A stretch of 64,000 nt of DNA, taken from Nectonema munidae. Taxonomy: Eukaryota; Nematomorpha; Nectonematoida; Nectonematidae. The position numbers were made by a program, and so were the translations under genes. Within the stretch, counting starts at the first letter, position 1. Each line of letters starts with the position of its first letter. The notes beneath the pieces were generated by a model. It worked only from the letters and a program-made list of their open reading frames with translations, had not been told where the DNA came from and did no database searches. Location: NCBI GenBank assembly GCA_030549495.1, contig JAUIRK010000330.1, forward strand, positions 1-64,000, written 5' to 3'. Below are positions 38,610 through 51,800 of this stretch, piece by piece.

Positions 38610-38835
38610 TTAATAACTTATCTAACATCCTCTCCCCGAATGAGGTATATCAGATCTTACATCTAGCAAAATATGAACTGATAGGTTGGAGATGAATTAT
38701 CGCGGTATACAGTTTGGAGATGAACCATCGTAGTATACAGGTATAATGTATATAGGTAATAACTTATGTAGCATCGTCTCCCCGAATGAGGTATATCAAA
38801 TCTTACATCTAGCAGAATGTGAACAGAAAGTTGAA
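38610..38835 (+). repeat. Direct repeat of about 80 bp, two copies plus a shorter third
   Basis: Copies near 38610-38690 and 38756-38835 share TAATAACTTAT, then CTCCCCGAATGAGGTATATC, then ACATCTAGCA. A shortened relative is at about 38460-38512. Confidence 0.7.
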
Positions 38836-38869
38836 CATTGTCTCCCTAGTTATTTGTACATGGAATAGA

Positions 38870-39035
38870 AACCATCGTAGTATACAGGTTGAAGATGAAT
38901 CATCGTAGTATACAGGTTGGAGATGAATTATCGTAGTATACAGGTTGGAGATGAATCATTGTAGTATATAGTTTGGAGATGAATCATCGTAGAATACAGG
39001 TTGGAGAAGAATCATCGTAATATACGGGTTGGAGA
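38870..39035 (+). repeat. Minisatellite, 28-bp period
   Basis: About six imperfect copies of a 28-bp unit built around CAGGTTGGAGATGAAT followed by CATCGTAGTATA. Single related copies occur upstream at about 38684-38745. Confidence 0.8.
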
Positions 39036-39312
39036 TAACACGCAAGTTGTCTACCCGCGTTCAACCGTACAGGTTATAAGAATATATCATTACATATTAG
39101 AGAAGAGTTTTCTAAACTCTTTATACTGAAAAAATATTTCTTCAAATATATTACTGTTTTGTTTAAAATACCTATACTTTGCAATTTGGACGATTTTAAA
39201 TATTATATTTGTCAAATAATCAAAATAAAATTCTGTGATCAAAGAATCGAAAAATATTCTTTAAAAAATCAAAAAATATCAAACTTTCTGTTCATATTTT
39301 GCTACCTCATAG

Positions 39313-40069
39313 CTTCAATACTTATTGAGAAAATTGATTAAAACACATATTTTGATCTATTTATCTTCTCTTTAGAAATTTATATGCAGTAAACAATAAT
39401 AAAAATAATATTTATCCAAAACATATTTTTTTCGAATCAAAGTGTAAATCAAACCCGCACTTAAATTTTGGATGATTAAATCAAAAGAAGTAAAAAACTA
39501 ATGTTAATTTATAAAAAACCAAAAACTAAAATGATTTTATAAAAATCTAAAAATAAATAGTGGACTACGATTATCCAACAAAACTTGTACATTCGATCTA
39601 CATTTTTCACTTCAAAAATAATTTTAAATTTATTAGAAAAACATTATACTGACCAATAAAAAAAACGAAGGTTAATTTATAAAAAAAATGGAAAAACTAA
39701 TACTATTTTATAAAAATCTACAAATAAATTTAGATTCTGAGAGTAGAGTCGCTTTATAATTGTGCTGGAAATTGTCACATAATATAGGTAAAAATTTGTC
39801 CTAATGAAAGGAGCTTTAGTTTAAAATGCATCCCTTATCTGCTAATTAATGGTATGAAGCCCATGGAAAATAAAAACAGTAAAAGGTATTTCTTAAGTAC
39901 TTGTGATATAAGTAATGTATTCTGAAAGCCCATAAAAAATGCTTTAATTTGGTATATCGCATGATGCATTATGTTGAGAAATGTGAAAGTTATAAGCGTT
40001 TTAATATTTGACTAAGATTTAAGCTAGGAACACTACAAATAAACTAAGCGTACACTAGCCCGATAAAAT
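39313..40069. other. AT-rich non-coding stretch with one dispersed repeat piece
   Basis: No gene seen. Segment 39583-39665 (TTGTACATTCGAT, then TTTTTCACTTCAAAAATAA) is a short relative of the duplicated units at 40.57-41.26 kb. Confidence 0.5.
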
Positions 40070-40580
40070 AAACCACACACGCGTGCTAAAGATGTGGTGA
40101 AGCGTATGCGAGATAAGAATTCACTGCGCTCACAAACGCGTAATGCAACATGTGTTCATCTTTCTTCGCATAATTATGCTCTAAAATCAATCAATAATGT
40201 GATTTATTATTCGCACACTGTCGGTATAAATATAACGAATGCTCTTCGTTAAAAATTAGAAAGGTTGTATCTAAACTAAATAAAAGTAGACTACGATTAT
40301 CAAACAAAATTCCTACATTCAATCGACAAAACCACACACGCGTGCTAAAGATGTGGTGAAGCGTATGTGAGATAAGAATTCACTGCGCTCACAAACGCGT
40401 AATGGAACAACATGTGTTAATCTTTCTTCGCATAATTATGCTCTAAAATCAATCAATAATGTGATTTATTCTTCGCACACTGTCGGTATAATTTTTAACG
40501 AATGCCATTCGTTAAAAATTAGAAAGGTTGTATCTAAACTAAATAAAAGTAGACTACGATTATCAAACAAAACTCTTACA
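40070..40580 (+). repeat. Tandem duplication, period 259 bp
   Basis: Units 40070-40328 and 40329-about 40580 are nearly identical. Each begins AAACCACACACGCGTGCTAA, contains AGATAAGAATTCACTGCGC and TCGCACACTGTCGGTATAA, and ends near GACTACGATTATCAAACAAA. No coding potential seen. Confidence 0.85.
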
Positions 40581-41258
40581 TTTAATCGACATTTTTCACT
40601 TGAAAAATAATTTAAAATTTATTAGAAAAATATTATACTGACCTATACTACTGACCCATAAAAAGTAAAAAATATATATTAATTTTCGACAGTTTTATTT
40701 AACTATGACATTTTAAAATGTTAAAAACAATATTCTACCTTTGTGAATATAAAATTTTGAAGAAATAATATATAAACTCATCACGTTAATTATTGGTATT
40801 TTTTGAAACTAGATAAAAGTTGACTGACCTCACATAAAAGCGGATTTTGGAAAAATAAAAATATATTTATTTGTAAAACCTAGCCTATTTTACCCACAAA
40901 GAGTATAGCTTCAAATCTTGTACATTCGATCAACATTTTTCACTTCAAAAATAATTTAAAATTTATTAGAAAAACATTATACTGACCTATACTACTGACC
41001 CATAAAAAGTAAAAAATATATATTAATTTTCGACAGTTTTCTTCAACTATGAAATTTTAAAATGTGAAAAATCATATTTTACCTTTGTGAATATAAAATA
41101 TTCAAAAAATATTTTATAAATTAAGAACGTTAATTATAATTGGTATTTTTTGAAACTAGATAAAACTTGACTGACCTCACATAAAAGCAGATTTTGGAAA
41201 AATAAAAATATATTTATTTGTATAACCTAGCCTATGTTAACCACAAAGAGTATACCTT
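40573..41258 (+). repeat. Tandem duplication, period about 344 bp
   Basis: Units about 40573-40916 and 40917-41258 share ACATTTTTCACTT, CTGACCTATACTACTGACCC and, at the end, CCACAAAGAGTATA. They are more diverged than the 259-bp pair next to them, so the two duplications differ in age. A shorter copy is at 39583-39665. Confidence 0.8.
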
Positions 41259-41535
41259 TCCAATGACACCATTTTCATTTAATTTTTTTTTAAAAAAGAC
41301 ACATTATGCTTAAACAAAAAGGTGGTCCGTAATTTTTTCAAAAATTTAGACAAAATTTTTCAAAGTAGTGTCCATTTATTAAAATTTGTTAAAACTTTTG
41401 CAAAAATAAATTATTCTAGAGTATGTAGCAAACGATAAGCTTTCTAATGATATATATATCATGAAAAAGAAATATTGAAAAACAGTTTAATTCTTTCTTC
41501 AAATCAAACAAGTAAAAATTTTCAAAAAGTAGTAT

Positions 41536-41557
41536 TGGTAGTAGTAGTAGTAGTAGT

Positions 41558-41592
<35 letters not shown>
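41536..41592 (+). repeat. Compound trinucleotide microsatellite (GTA)n(TTA)n
   Basis: A run of GTA triplets passes directly into TTA triplets immediately left of the 248-bp duplication. Confidence 0.9.
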
Positions 41593-41596
<4 letters not shown>

Positions 41597-42080
41597 TACA
41601 TAAACATTTCAACCAATCATATAGTTTTTATGAAATAAAACAGCAATTTCAAAGTTAAATTTTTTGAACTTTTAGGTAGAATTTTTGAAATGTGGCTTTC
41701 AATATGTATGTAAAATATTTTTTTAAAATTTTTATTTTAAGTATATTTTTTAAGCATTTTACGATTTACACATTTAAATATATAATAAGGCAGGCAAGTT
41801 TTGCGAGTTGTCTCCCCGGAGGTCTTGCCAGACCTCTGATATATTACATAAACATTTTAACCAATCATTTAGTTTTTATGAAATAAAACTGCAATTTCAA
41901 AGTTAAGTTTTTTGAAATTTTAGGTAGAATTTTTGAAATGTGGCTTTCAATATGTATGTAAAATATTTTTTGAAAATTTTTATTTTAAGTATATTTTTTA
42001 AGCATTTTACGATTTACACATTTAAATATATAAGACTGGCAAGTTGTCTCCCCAGAGGTCTTGCCAGACCTCTGATTTGT
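41593..42080 (+). repeat. Tandem duplication, period 248 bp, each unit ending in a hairpin
   Basis: Units 41593-41840 and 41841-42080 both start ATATTACATAAACATTT. Both end in a TTGTCTCCCC segment followed by GAGGTCTTGCCAGACCTC, a small perfect-stem hairpin. No coding potential seen. Confidence 0.85.
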
Positions 42081-42738
42081 GAAATAGTCACCATTTAAAA
42101 GATTATTAGAATTTGACAATTGAAAAGTCTTAGTCTTTCTATGCATGACTTATAATAATTGATTTGATATATTCAATATGTTTAATGTAAACAGGACCTT
42201 ACTTGAGGGCAACGTAAAGAATGCCAATCGGAAAGGAGTATTAAATACATATAGAGATTAACAAATAAATCATAAAACTTTTGACTTTGGGTATGTCATC
42301 ATGATCTATAAATTTCTTATCTCTTGTTATTCTCTTTATTTTGATTGGATATTGTTAGACGTCACACACTATCCGTTATCCGTCTTCATGCTAAATATTA
42401 TTCAACAAAATAATGTTTAAGCCAATATTTATCATTCTCTTTATATTTTGTTAATTTAAAATTATTAAAAAGTGTTGTATTTAAAAAGTTAGATAAGGTA
42501 ATAAATATTTAACCAGCTTTTATATCTGAAGAAGTAGGAATTGCTGAATTAAATTAAATAAAGTAGTAACTATTCATATAACAAACTCATTAAATATTCA
42601 AACAAAGCAACCAAGTAAGTAACAAGATGACTGGTAACTTCGGTAAAAAAAATTGACATTTGTATTTCCACAATTATTTAAAATAAAAACTAATAAAAGA
42701 AAAGAAAAAGTAAACTTGTGAACAAATTAAAGCTTTAC
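42081..42738. other. AT-rich non-coding stretch left of the last visible BCAT exon
   Basis: No exon, RNA or clear repeat recognised. The remaining C-terminal BCAT exons were looked for here on the - strand and not found. Confidence 0.5.
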
Positions 42739-42824
42739 CCAAGTCTTAGCAATGTCCAAAAAGGTTTTCCTCGTGATTCCAGGAAGAATAAGGCCATTCA
42801 ATGGAGGAGTTATCAATTCGAGCT
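42739..42824 (-). CDS. BCAT exon with LPGITR, last one found
   Basis: 86 bp; acceptor TTATTATTAG, donor ACTTGG then GTAAAG. It encodes [15 protein letters not shown], the loop that contacts the PLP phosphate, and ends at AKTW. In the family GEF follows, so an intron leads left to exons I could not find. Confidence 0.92.
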
Positions 42825-45800
42825 CTAATAATAAAAAATAATTATTAATTTATATGGTGTCGAAAAGGGTATTAATAATAATAATTGCAGTAAATCGAAT
42901 GATTTTATCAACTTCTAAAAGTCTTATAGGAACGGGAATATGGTTGGTTAGATGCTGGATTCGATAACTCAAGGTCTTGGGTTCGATCCTACATCAAGCT
43001 TGCTTTCCTCTTTTTTTTAGATATAAAATTTTAGAACTATGCCTAAAATAATTACTAAGATTAATTAATATTAAAATAAATGTTAACTTTTCTTTTGAAC
43101 ATTAAGAGAAAAATTATCAACAGGCAAATTGTATTGAAGCCAAATTACATGTCACAATCAATGGGTAATAAATGACATGTTTTAGCGAGATTTCTTGTAT
43201 TAAAGCAAATATAAATTTCCACTTCTTAAGATTGAAATAGGTAACAGGTTTAATACGTAGTTATAACAATTTATTACATTCGATCGAAAAGAAAAAATAA
43301 AACAACCATTCTCATTATTGATCCACAGCATGAAAACATTCATAGTTCCAACTTCAGTGACTCGCATATCATCACCAAAGAGCCATAACACCTGTTGACA
43401 TCCAAAACTTTCAGCAAGATTTTGCACATACAATGTTGCTGCGTAATTCCTTGAAAAATGGTATTCTATTCGAATAATTGAGTGTATCGATGAATCTGTT
43501 AATTAATTAAAGTGTTTTAATATTATTGATCAATACTTAGATATGCTGCAAACAGTTCATACTTGTAAATAGATTTTAATTTTTTTCCTTTATTTCCGAT
43601 TTATGAAAATAACGATTTAAAATCCAATCAACACTAAGAAGAATATAATTAATTCAATAGGAATTATATTTATTGATTATTGATAAAATTTATACCATTA
43701 CTTTTATATAGAAGAAAATGTGTCATTATGTCTATAAGGATTAACTAAATTACATAAACAGAAATTTATTTTAATAAAATTAATGACTTTTTCCTTTATT
43801 TTTTTGAGAGAGCATTTTGATTCCAAGCTCTATCATAATGGTTCTCAGCATCAATTGATATTCCAAATATTCATCCCTGATCATTTTTAATTTGCGTCAA
43901 GTAATAAAATGTTGACTCACAAGAACAAAAGAAGGAAATCAAATGTTGCTAAAATTTATTTATATTATTACAGAAAAAAATGTGCATTAGTTATTTTAAT
44001 ATTTAAAAGTGAAATAAAAAAATTTTATATGAATATTTTTATCTTCAGTATTCCATGTTCTGTTATTTTAAATTTGAATAGCAATTTTAGATTCATTAAG
44101 TTTTTATTTAATAATGTCTATTAGATTTAATTATATGTTTGCAATGGAAGCGTTCACAAATGATGTCAACCAATTTTTAGTTATTTTTCGACACCCCCCC
44201 CCCCCTCCTTCTTGAAAACATTTTACTATATCTTCTCTTATTAAACATTACCTATTCTAATAAAACATAATAAATATACTAAGTTTGATGGTCGGCGTTT
44301 CGGATGCATAATAATCCCTTTCGAACAATGTCGACTTTTTTATTTTGAATTTCCAATTAGTTTTTCAATTTTTTAGGTTTTTTGAAACATTCAATTTATT
44401 CTCGATAAAAAGTATGGTCGTTAATGGATAAACAATATTTTGAAGCTGATACTATAAATCATTATTATCAGTTTGGAGTTAGACAATTTTATTCAAATGA
44501 ACTTATATGCATAGCTTTTTCCCGCAAAAAAAATCATAACTTATCTTCAGAGTAGAAATGATGATTTTGTCATTTTTTGAACTTAAATCATGCTTTTGAT
44601 AGTTGTTACACATTCATTGTTGTTAAAAAAAACTTGAGTATTATAGAGTTTCAAGCCAGATACTCGATTTCGTTTTTTTTATTTGTCAGTTCGTTTCAAT
44701 CAGCATCTATTGATAGATTTACATCTAATAGCTCATTAGTTACTTCTGGTGTATCCGAAGGCCCAATTTTGACGCCATTACTCTTCTTGATATTTATTGA
44801 TATTTTTGATCACTTTCCTTCATACAAAATTTTGCGTTTTCCTTCTTCCTCTCTGAAGACGTATAACTTCAATTTAATTAAAGAAAAATTAAAATCTCAT
44901 ATTGAATCTCTATTTAACGTATTAATTAATAAGGGTTTATCTTTTATGGTTAATAAAGCAAAGAGTATGTTTTTTCCACTGTTAACAAAAATGGGGAGAA
45001 TATGTTCAATATGCGAATTAAGGAAGTCAGTACTTTTAACTTGGAGGATAGCATGTTTGTATTGGAGCATAATTGTTTGAGGGATAAACAATAATAGGAT
45101 ACCGATGAAGTTGAAAGCAAAATTTATAATACAATGATCAGACCAGCCTTGATGTATGGATCAGAATGTTGGAGCTTGAAGAAGAAGGATGAAAGAAAAT
45201 TGATTACAACAGAAATGAGAATGTTAAGAATGAGTCGGGGGTTACTCTGAAAGACAATAAAAAATGAGGAGGTGAGAAGGACAATGGTGACAGAAAGAGT
45301 ACTAGCAATAATAGAAAGAAGCAACCTTCGATGATATGGTCATGTGCTGAGGAAAAATGAAAAAGATGTGACTCGACAGGCGTTGGAATTACTAGCTGCG
45401 GGAAAGAGAAGAGATGGAAAGCTGGATTGGTAAAAGGCATGCAACAACTTGGTCTCAAAAATGAGGATGCTGAAGTAAGATGGAAATGGAGACAATGGAT
45501 CATGCCCACCGACCCCCTACTTGGGAAAAAGTGTAAGCGAAGAAGAAGTACTAACACATGTATTATGTATGCTACTCTTGTCTTCCTATCTTAAACTATT
45601 TGAACTTATCAACATTCAAAAATAGATTAAAAATAATAACTTATGTTTCTTAACCCATTAAGTACCATAGAAATCAGACGATATTTAAAAAAACGCAGAC
45701 GATTTATATTCAAAGTCATTGAAAAAAGCAGACGAAGATAAAATTACTTATGTTCCCAAATGGGAACATTGGGACTTAATGGGTTAATATGAATGCTTGG

Positions 45801-48800
45801 CTTGTAGAGAAATTATTTGTATTTATGTGATTTATATTTGTTAAGGTTATCATTTAAGCGGTCTTTTAAGCTCTATGAGTAAATTGTAAACTATCCACCA
45901 TGTTCAAAAAAATCCAATTTTTTTCATTGTTAATCATTTATGTAACTTAAAAAATATAACAACAGCGTTTATCAGGTTTTTTGAATATCCCTACATTTAA
46001 TTAACATTTTCTTCCTTTTTGAAATTTTTAACATTCTTTAAATAAATTCTTCTTCTAATTTTGTGCCATAACTCGATATTTGGAATGTTGTGAAAATTAG
46101 GATTATGTTCGTGATGATCCTCTCTAACTTTGACAAAAGAGCTCGAATATGGAAAAGTATTTGTATGCATCAATCTCAGAAATATTGGAACAATATCCAT
46201 ATTTGAATAAAATGAAAGGATTGCATATTATTAAATATCCAATGTTGAGTTTTTTTAATGTTTTAACTTTTATTAGTTTTATCATGGTCTAAAATGGTGA
46301 ATCGGTAACCCATGACAAATAACACACAGTGGTAAACCAACTAGAAAGAAAATGGATGCGCAGAAAAAAATTTTACTCTGAAACATTTTAATTCTAGTTA
46401 AAATACAGAGTAAGCAAAATGGGGAGTGTTGAAAGACAGAGTATTTTTAAATAAATTTTACATTCATTACTGAAGATTGGACAATGACAATAATGTGATT
46501 GGGAGATTAGATATCGAGGCATTCAAAATAACAAAGGGAGTTGTTGTGAAGCTTGAGTTTGAAGAAATAAGGCTAATCTCAGGTTAGCTATTTTTTCGTT
46601 TAGTTTCGGGGTATTGTGTAATGATTGGATTGTTTCAAAGCTATTATATCAAATTTGTCAATGAGGATTGAAAGTTTAAGAGATATATATCAGCATTGAT
46701 GTTTGTTGATGTACACAAAAAGCAAAATTGCCTTTTATATAAAGAATAATAAAAAAGTTACGAGCCAAGCTTATATTCTCCAGTTCCACCAGGCCAAGCT
46801 CTAATGTAGCTAGGATCTGCATAGAGTTTGATAGGTTTAGAATCAGTAAAATATGAACCTACTGGTCCACCAATAACATACAACAGCGCATGATCACTTT
46901 TTGCAACACCAAGGGAAGGCTTAAGATTAAAAACATTCATTTCAAAAAACGTTTAAATGGCAAAAAGTATAATTAGGTAGAAATAAGTTTTTATTTACAA
47001 ATTATCAATATAAGATATTGAACGTGATGCTTTAGTGCGACAAAAAGAAAGCTGTGACGAAAAAAGCTGATGATACAAAATTTAAAGCAATGTATAAAAG
47101 ATTAATTTTGCATAGAAGTTACTCTAATTAATGACAAATTCTAGCGTATGTTTACGTGTAGTAAAAGGCAACTAAGAAAAACTTTATATTATATACATAC
47201 CTGAATAATTATTCAAATATAAACACTTTTATTTTTTTTTATACTTTTATACAACATCAATTTTTAAATGAGGAATTTAGTAAGACAAATCTTTATAAAA
47301 AAATAATTTGATTCCCTGAGTCGTTTTCAACTAATTCCTTACAACCCTGGCTAGAAAGTCGGAGTGGCAGTCGAGAGTCGGTGGAGTCAAAGATTTTAAA
47401 GGAATAGCAGTCGGAGTAGGCATCAAATCTTGATTTTCCTTAAAAAATCACGTGATTTGAAGAAAGATTTTTCAGAAAAAATTTTTAGACCTGAATAAAG
47501 TTGAAAATGAAAATTTTCTGTTTCAGAAACCATTTGATTGCAATTTAAATGTTGTGCAAGTTGAATTACAGTTAGAACTAATTGATTTACAATCAAATGA
47601 AATGAAAATAAATTATAGAGAAAAAAACTGTGGAACTTTGCAACTGAGTTCCAAAACTTGAAGAAATTTGCTGCTGATATGGCATTACTCATTGATACAC
47701 ATTATATTTGTTTGTTAACAAACATCCTCAAAAGATGAAATATGCAATTTTAAAGCATTATTTTTGATTTGATGCAGCGATTTAAAACCCTAACTTTAAT
47801 GATATTTCAAAATTATTTTAAAGTCGATTTCATAAATCACATTAATTTTTTACTATGCAGTTTGTATGTTATTTACACTTTCAATTATTTGGTCGGAATT
47901 TTTTTACTTTTGGATTATCCGGCCAGCTTCAAAAAAAGTTTGGTGACCTCTGACTTAGAACAAGACCTTTATTACTTTCTAGCTTTAAAATAATTAACAG
48001 CTGAATCAAAAAGAGACAAAAAAATGCTAAAAAATATAATTGCTGACTTGAATACAGAGTTGAAATATAAAAAAATAAAATAAAGGGAATATATAAAATA
48101 CCGTACATGCGTTCCCAAGTAGGTTGGGCGAATGTAAAAGGAGTCCATAAAATTTTTGGGTACCCATGGTTCTTCAATACTCACGAAATGACAAATGCAT
48201 TTAATCAGTTCTTCTGGATCAAATTCCTTCAAATAAAAATTTCTTTAAAAATTAGATAGGTTAGAATAAATGATGTTCCTACCGGTAGGCAAAGTCTCCC
48301 CGTTGCTTTAAGCATTCTCGACATGTGATCTTGAGGACGAAAAAGCCTGATTTGTTCGTCATAGCCGAAATAAGCTTTCATTCCTTCAAAGAGTTGAATG
48401 GCGTAATGAAAGGCTTTGATTGCGGGATCAAGGACGAATGGGCGTCTAGAAATGGCGCGAATAAAACGCAAATGACATCGATAAGAATAAGAAATAAGTG
48501 CTATTTGATACGTTTAATCCCAGAAAAAGTAGGCGAGATTAAGGACTGGAATAAGTGTAGAGTTTTTTTCATTATTAAAACATAAAACCTTAAACTTTGA
48601 CTTATAGGCGAGCATTGAGATCAGCAAAGCTGCATGCAATTAATAAAAATGGGGAATAAGAAAAGTTTGAAGATAAGCGTGTCGCATCTGTCAACTCATA
48701 AGTATAAAAAGTTTTGCTTTGTAAATTGGTGGCATATTTTATATTGTAGAATAGTAGAATTATATAAGTATGAATCGCTGTAGGAGATTATATCATGTAG

Positions 48801-51800
48801 GAAAATGCAAAATGGTAAAAATTCTTTCATGGCTTCTCCAAAAACTAAATATTTATGACTTATTCTTAGCTCACTTTTGAAGTGTATAACTACGTTTCAT
48901 ACGCCTATAACTGTCATAAAATACGTAAAGAGGGCTGAACGCTTTCCTTTTTTCTACCAGACTTGTACTCAAGTTAATCAAATTTGTAGAAATTTTAGAC
49001 AAAATTTGTCCTTGCTATTGAATAAAATCAAGATCGACTTAATCAATAATATCTTCAAAACTATTGATTTAATCTTTCTTAAATCAATAAATCATCTGCC
49101 TTCGTTAAAACTGACGATGGGATAAAATGGATTAACTACAGTAAAATCTTGTTGTGTCGAAGTTGTGCAAAAGTTTTCACATCAAAGATGCAATTGTCAA
49201 TGCATCTGAAGCATGGAAAGAAGTTACAAAGTCTAACATGAATGGTGTGTGGAATAAATTTTGGAGGTTGCCTACAACCATCATGAACCTTGCCAATCAA
49301 GTGGGCTTTGAAGAAGTCAATGAAGATGATGTTAATGAATTCCTTGATTCACATCCCGAGGAGTTAACAAATGAGAATTTAATGCCTCTAAAACAGGACC
49401 GGGCTGATTAGGATAAAGAGGGTGAAGAAGAACAAATACCACAAGTTAATATAACAGAAAAAATGCTTTCTGATGAAATGTATTTTTTCGAGATCGCATC
49501 TTCAAAGATGATCCTGCTTTGCTTGCCCTCGATGATCAGAAGGGTTTCAAGAAACTTCTTTAAGTCTACCGACCATACCATTACCTCAAGTTTGAAACAC
49601 TCTAGTTTCATATAATACTGTATTAAATGATTAATAGTTAATGAATCTTACCAATTTTAACATGTTTATATGTGCACAAGTTGTTCAGGTATTCTATTTT
49701 CTTATATTAAACCTTAAATTTGGAAATGAGTAGAATTTGTGGAGCTCGTAGGAACGCTTCTAAATTTTTATAATGGGAGTCAATGGGAAAATGCGCTTCT
49801 ATTAATGAGTTTTCAACTTACGAGCGTTTTTTCAGGAACATAACTCGCTCGTTAATCGAGTAATAAAATTTGCTCCGTGCCAGATTTGAAATAATAAAAA
49901 TAGGGAAACGGGTGAGTAAAAATTCTTTGTGTTTATTTTTTCAACTACACATTATTAAGATAGATTCTCGTGTATTAATTTCATACTTATTTATAATAAG
50001 GTTCGCTCCATATTTGATTTGATATATTAAAAATGGGAAAACAACGAAGTCAAAGTCATTGTGTTTATGAATATTCATTCAACTACATATTTATACGATA
50101 TACCTGGATTTTGCCGTTCTTTTAATTTGATATTCGTGTTTGATTGGAAATAATAATAATAGGAAGACAACTTGGTAAAAATTATTGTGTTTTTGAAAAG
50201 AGATACAGGGGTCATTTTTAATGATCTCTATGTTATAGTCGCACTATAACGAAATACTAAAGTGTTAAAAAAGAATCTTATTTCATTTTTTCTACTCCAA
50301 ACTCTGTTAATAATAAGAGGTTTTTAGGCTTATGGTTATGGTTAAATAATGATCATGTTTCAAAATTGTATGCTTAATAAAATAAAAAGCTTCGAACAAA
50401 GTGCAGAAAGGAAAATATGTTAGACCTGGGAATGATTCTGGGTAAAAACCAGCCATGCGTACTGTGCCATTCCACGATGAACATGTGATCACTGAAAGTT
50501 TTTCCAAATATCAGATTAGGTGTAGCTGTAAACTTTCTTTCATCGAGAGGAACAATACTACACTCAACATCCGTGTGCTAGGATGAAAAAAGAAATAAAA
50601 TTGATTTAAAATGTTGGAAGATTAGGCGACTTAATTTAGAATTTAGATATAATAGGATGTAAAAAATATAGGGATAATAGTTAGGGATCGTTCACAAGCA
50701 ACGTCAACAAATTTTTCTTCACTTTTAACGGGCCTTTATAACATGATATGTCAATTTTGTTTTACCTTCCCTCCAGTTTTAGATGACGTTTAGATGTGGT
50801 TGACAAGCTTACTCTCATAGAAGAAACAAATTAAAAGGAACCAGGGGAGAAAAACTCATATTTTAACATTAAAATTTAATATCTAATTTTACCCCATTGA
50901 AGTTTTATTTTTTAATGTTATAACAGGGGCCCATATCCTAGGGGAGGATAAGGAGGGCGCCGCGTCCCCCCCCCCCTCAAAGTGATTTCAGGTGGGGTGG
51001 AAAAGCCTTTCGCTCCACCAATAATAATTTTCAATTTTTTCAATTTTATATCATTAAAAGACTTCTTTGGCTCATGAATAGACTTTCCATATTACTACTT
51101 TATTTGTTTTACAGTTGAGTTGCAGACACAAATTCTTTTAAAATCTTACTTTTTTCAGAGCTGTATTATGAATCATAAAGTAATAAAAAATTTTGAAAAA
51201 AATTAGGTCGTGCAAAGAAAAAATTAAAAAAAATCATTTAAAATTTTTAAATTATAGATGGTGTTAATAAACTTATATTTTGTACATTATACAAAAATTC
51301 TTTTATTAAAAGTAAGATTTTAAGAATAAATAAAACTTAATAAATTTTTTAAAAAAAATTAATTAATAAAAAACTTAAATAAACTTTATTTCACTTTTTT
51401 TGATTAATAAAGTTAGGTCATTATGAAAAGTGTAGCTAGATTAGGTTTTTGTAAAATTATGAATACAAGAAAAGCAAGTAAAGATTATCCTTTTTTGGGC
51501 AATATTCCTGGATCTACTCATTTAACTATAACCGGTTGTAGACTTCCAACGTTTCAATAAATTTTGTTATGCTATCTTAGTTTTATGAAGAAGTTCAGGG
51601 AAGATTGTTCTAAAAATTCAAAAATAAGTATTCTCAGTTCGAAAAAAGTTGTTGAAGTCATGAAGAACTCACTATCAAAAAGCAAATATACCTACAATAG
51701 CAGAAAATAAGATTTATCAGAAGATTTTAATTTATGCGTCAGAATATAAAAAAAATTAGAGTTGATGATCCACACAATAGTAAAAAGATTGAAGAATTCA

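Larger units (their letters stand above)
38422..39312. repeat. Second-order inverted repeats flanking a minisatellite
   Basis: Segment 38480-38579 reappears inverted at 39212-39311 with few differences, and 38422-38461 reappears inverted at about 39169-39207. The order is A, B, then A', B' rather than B', A', so this is not one simple palindrome; at least one rearrangement followed. The motif GATTCTTTGATTA is shared with the 38.2-38.4 kb inverted repeat, so all belong to one repeat family. Confidence 0.75.

Noticed and set aside
39159-39341. Short frames in 39-42 kb and 43.9 kb
   Set aside because: They lie in AT-rich repeats, show low-complexity composition and no family resemblance.
42934-43010. 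Functional tRNA gene
   Set aside because: A- and B-box-like words are present, but the anticodon and acceptor stems do not pair properly.
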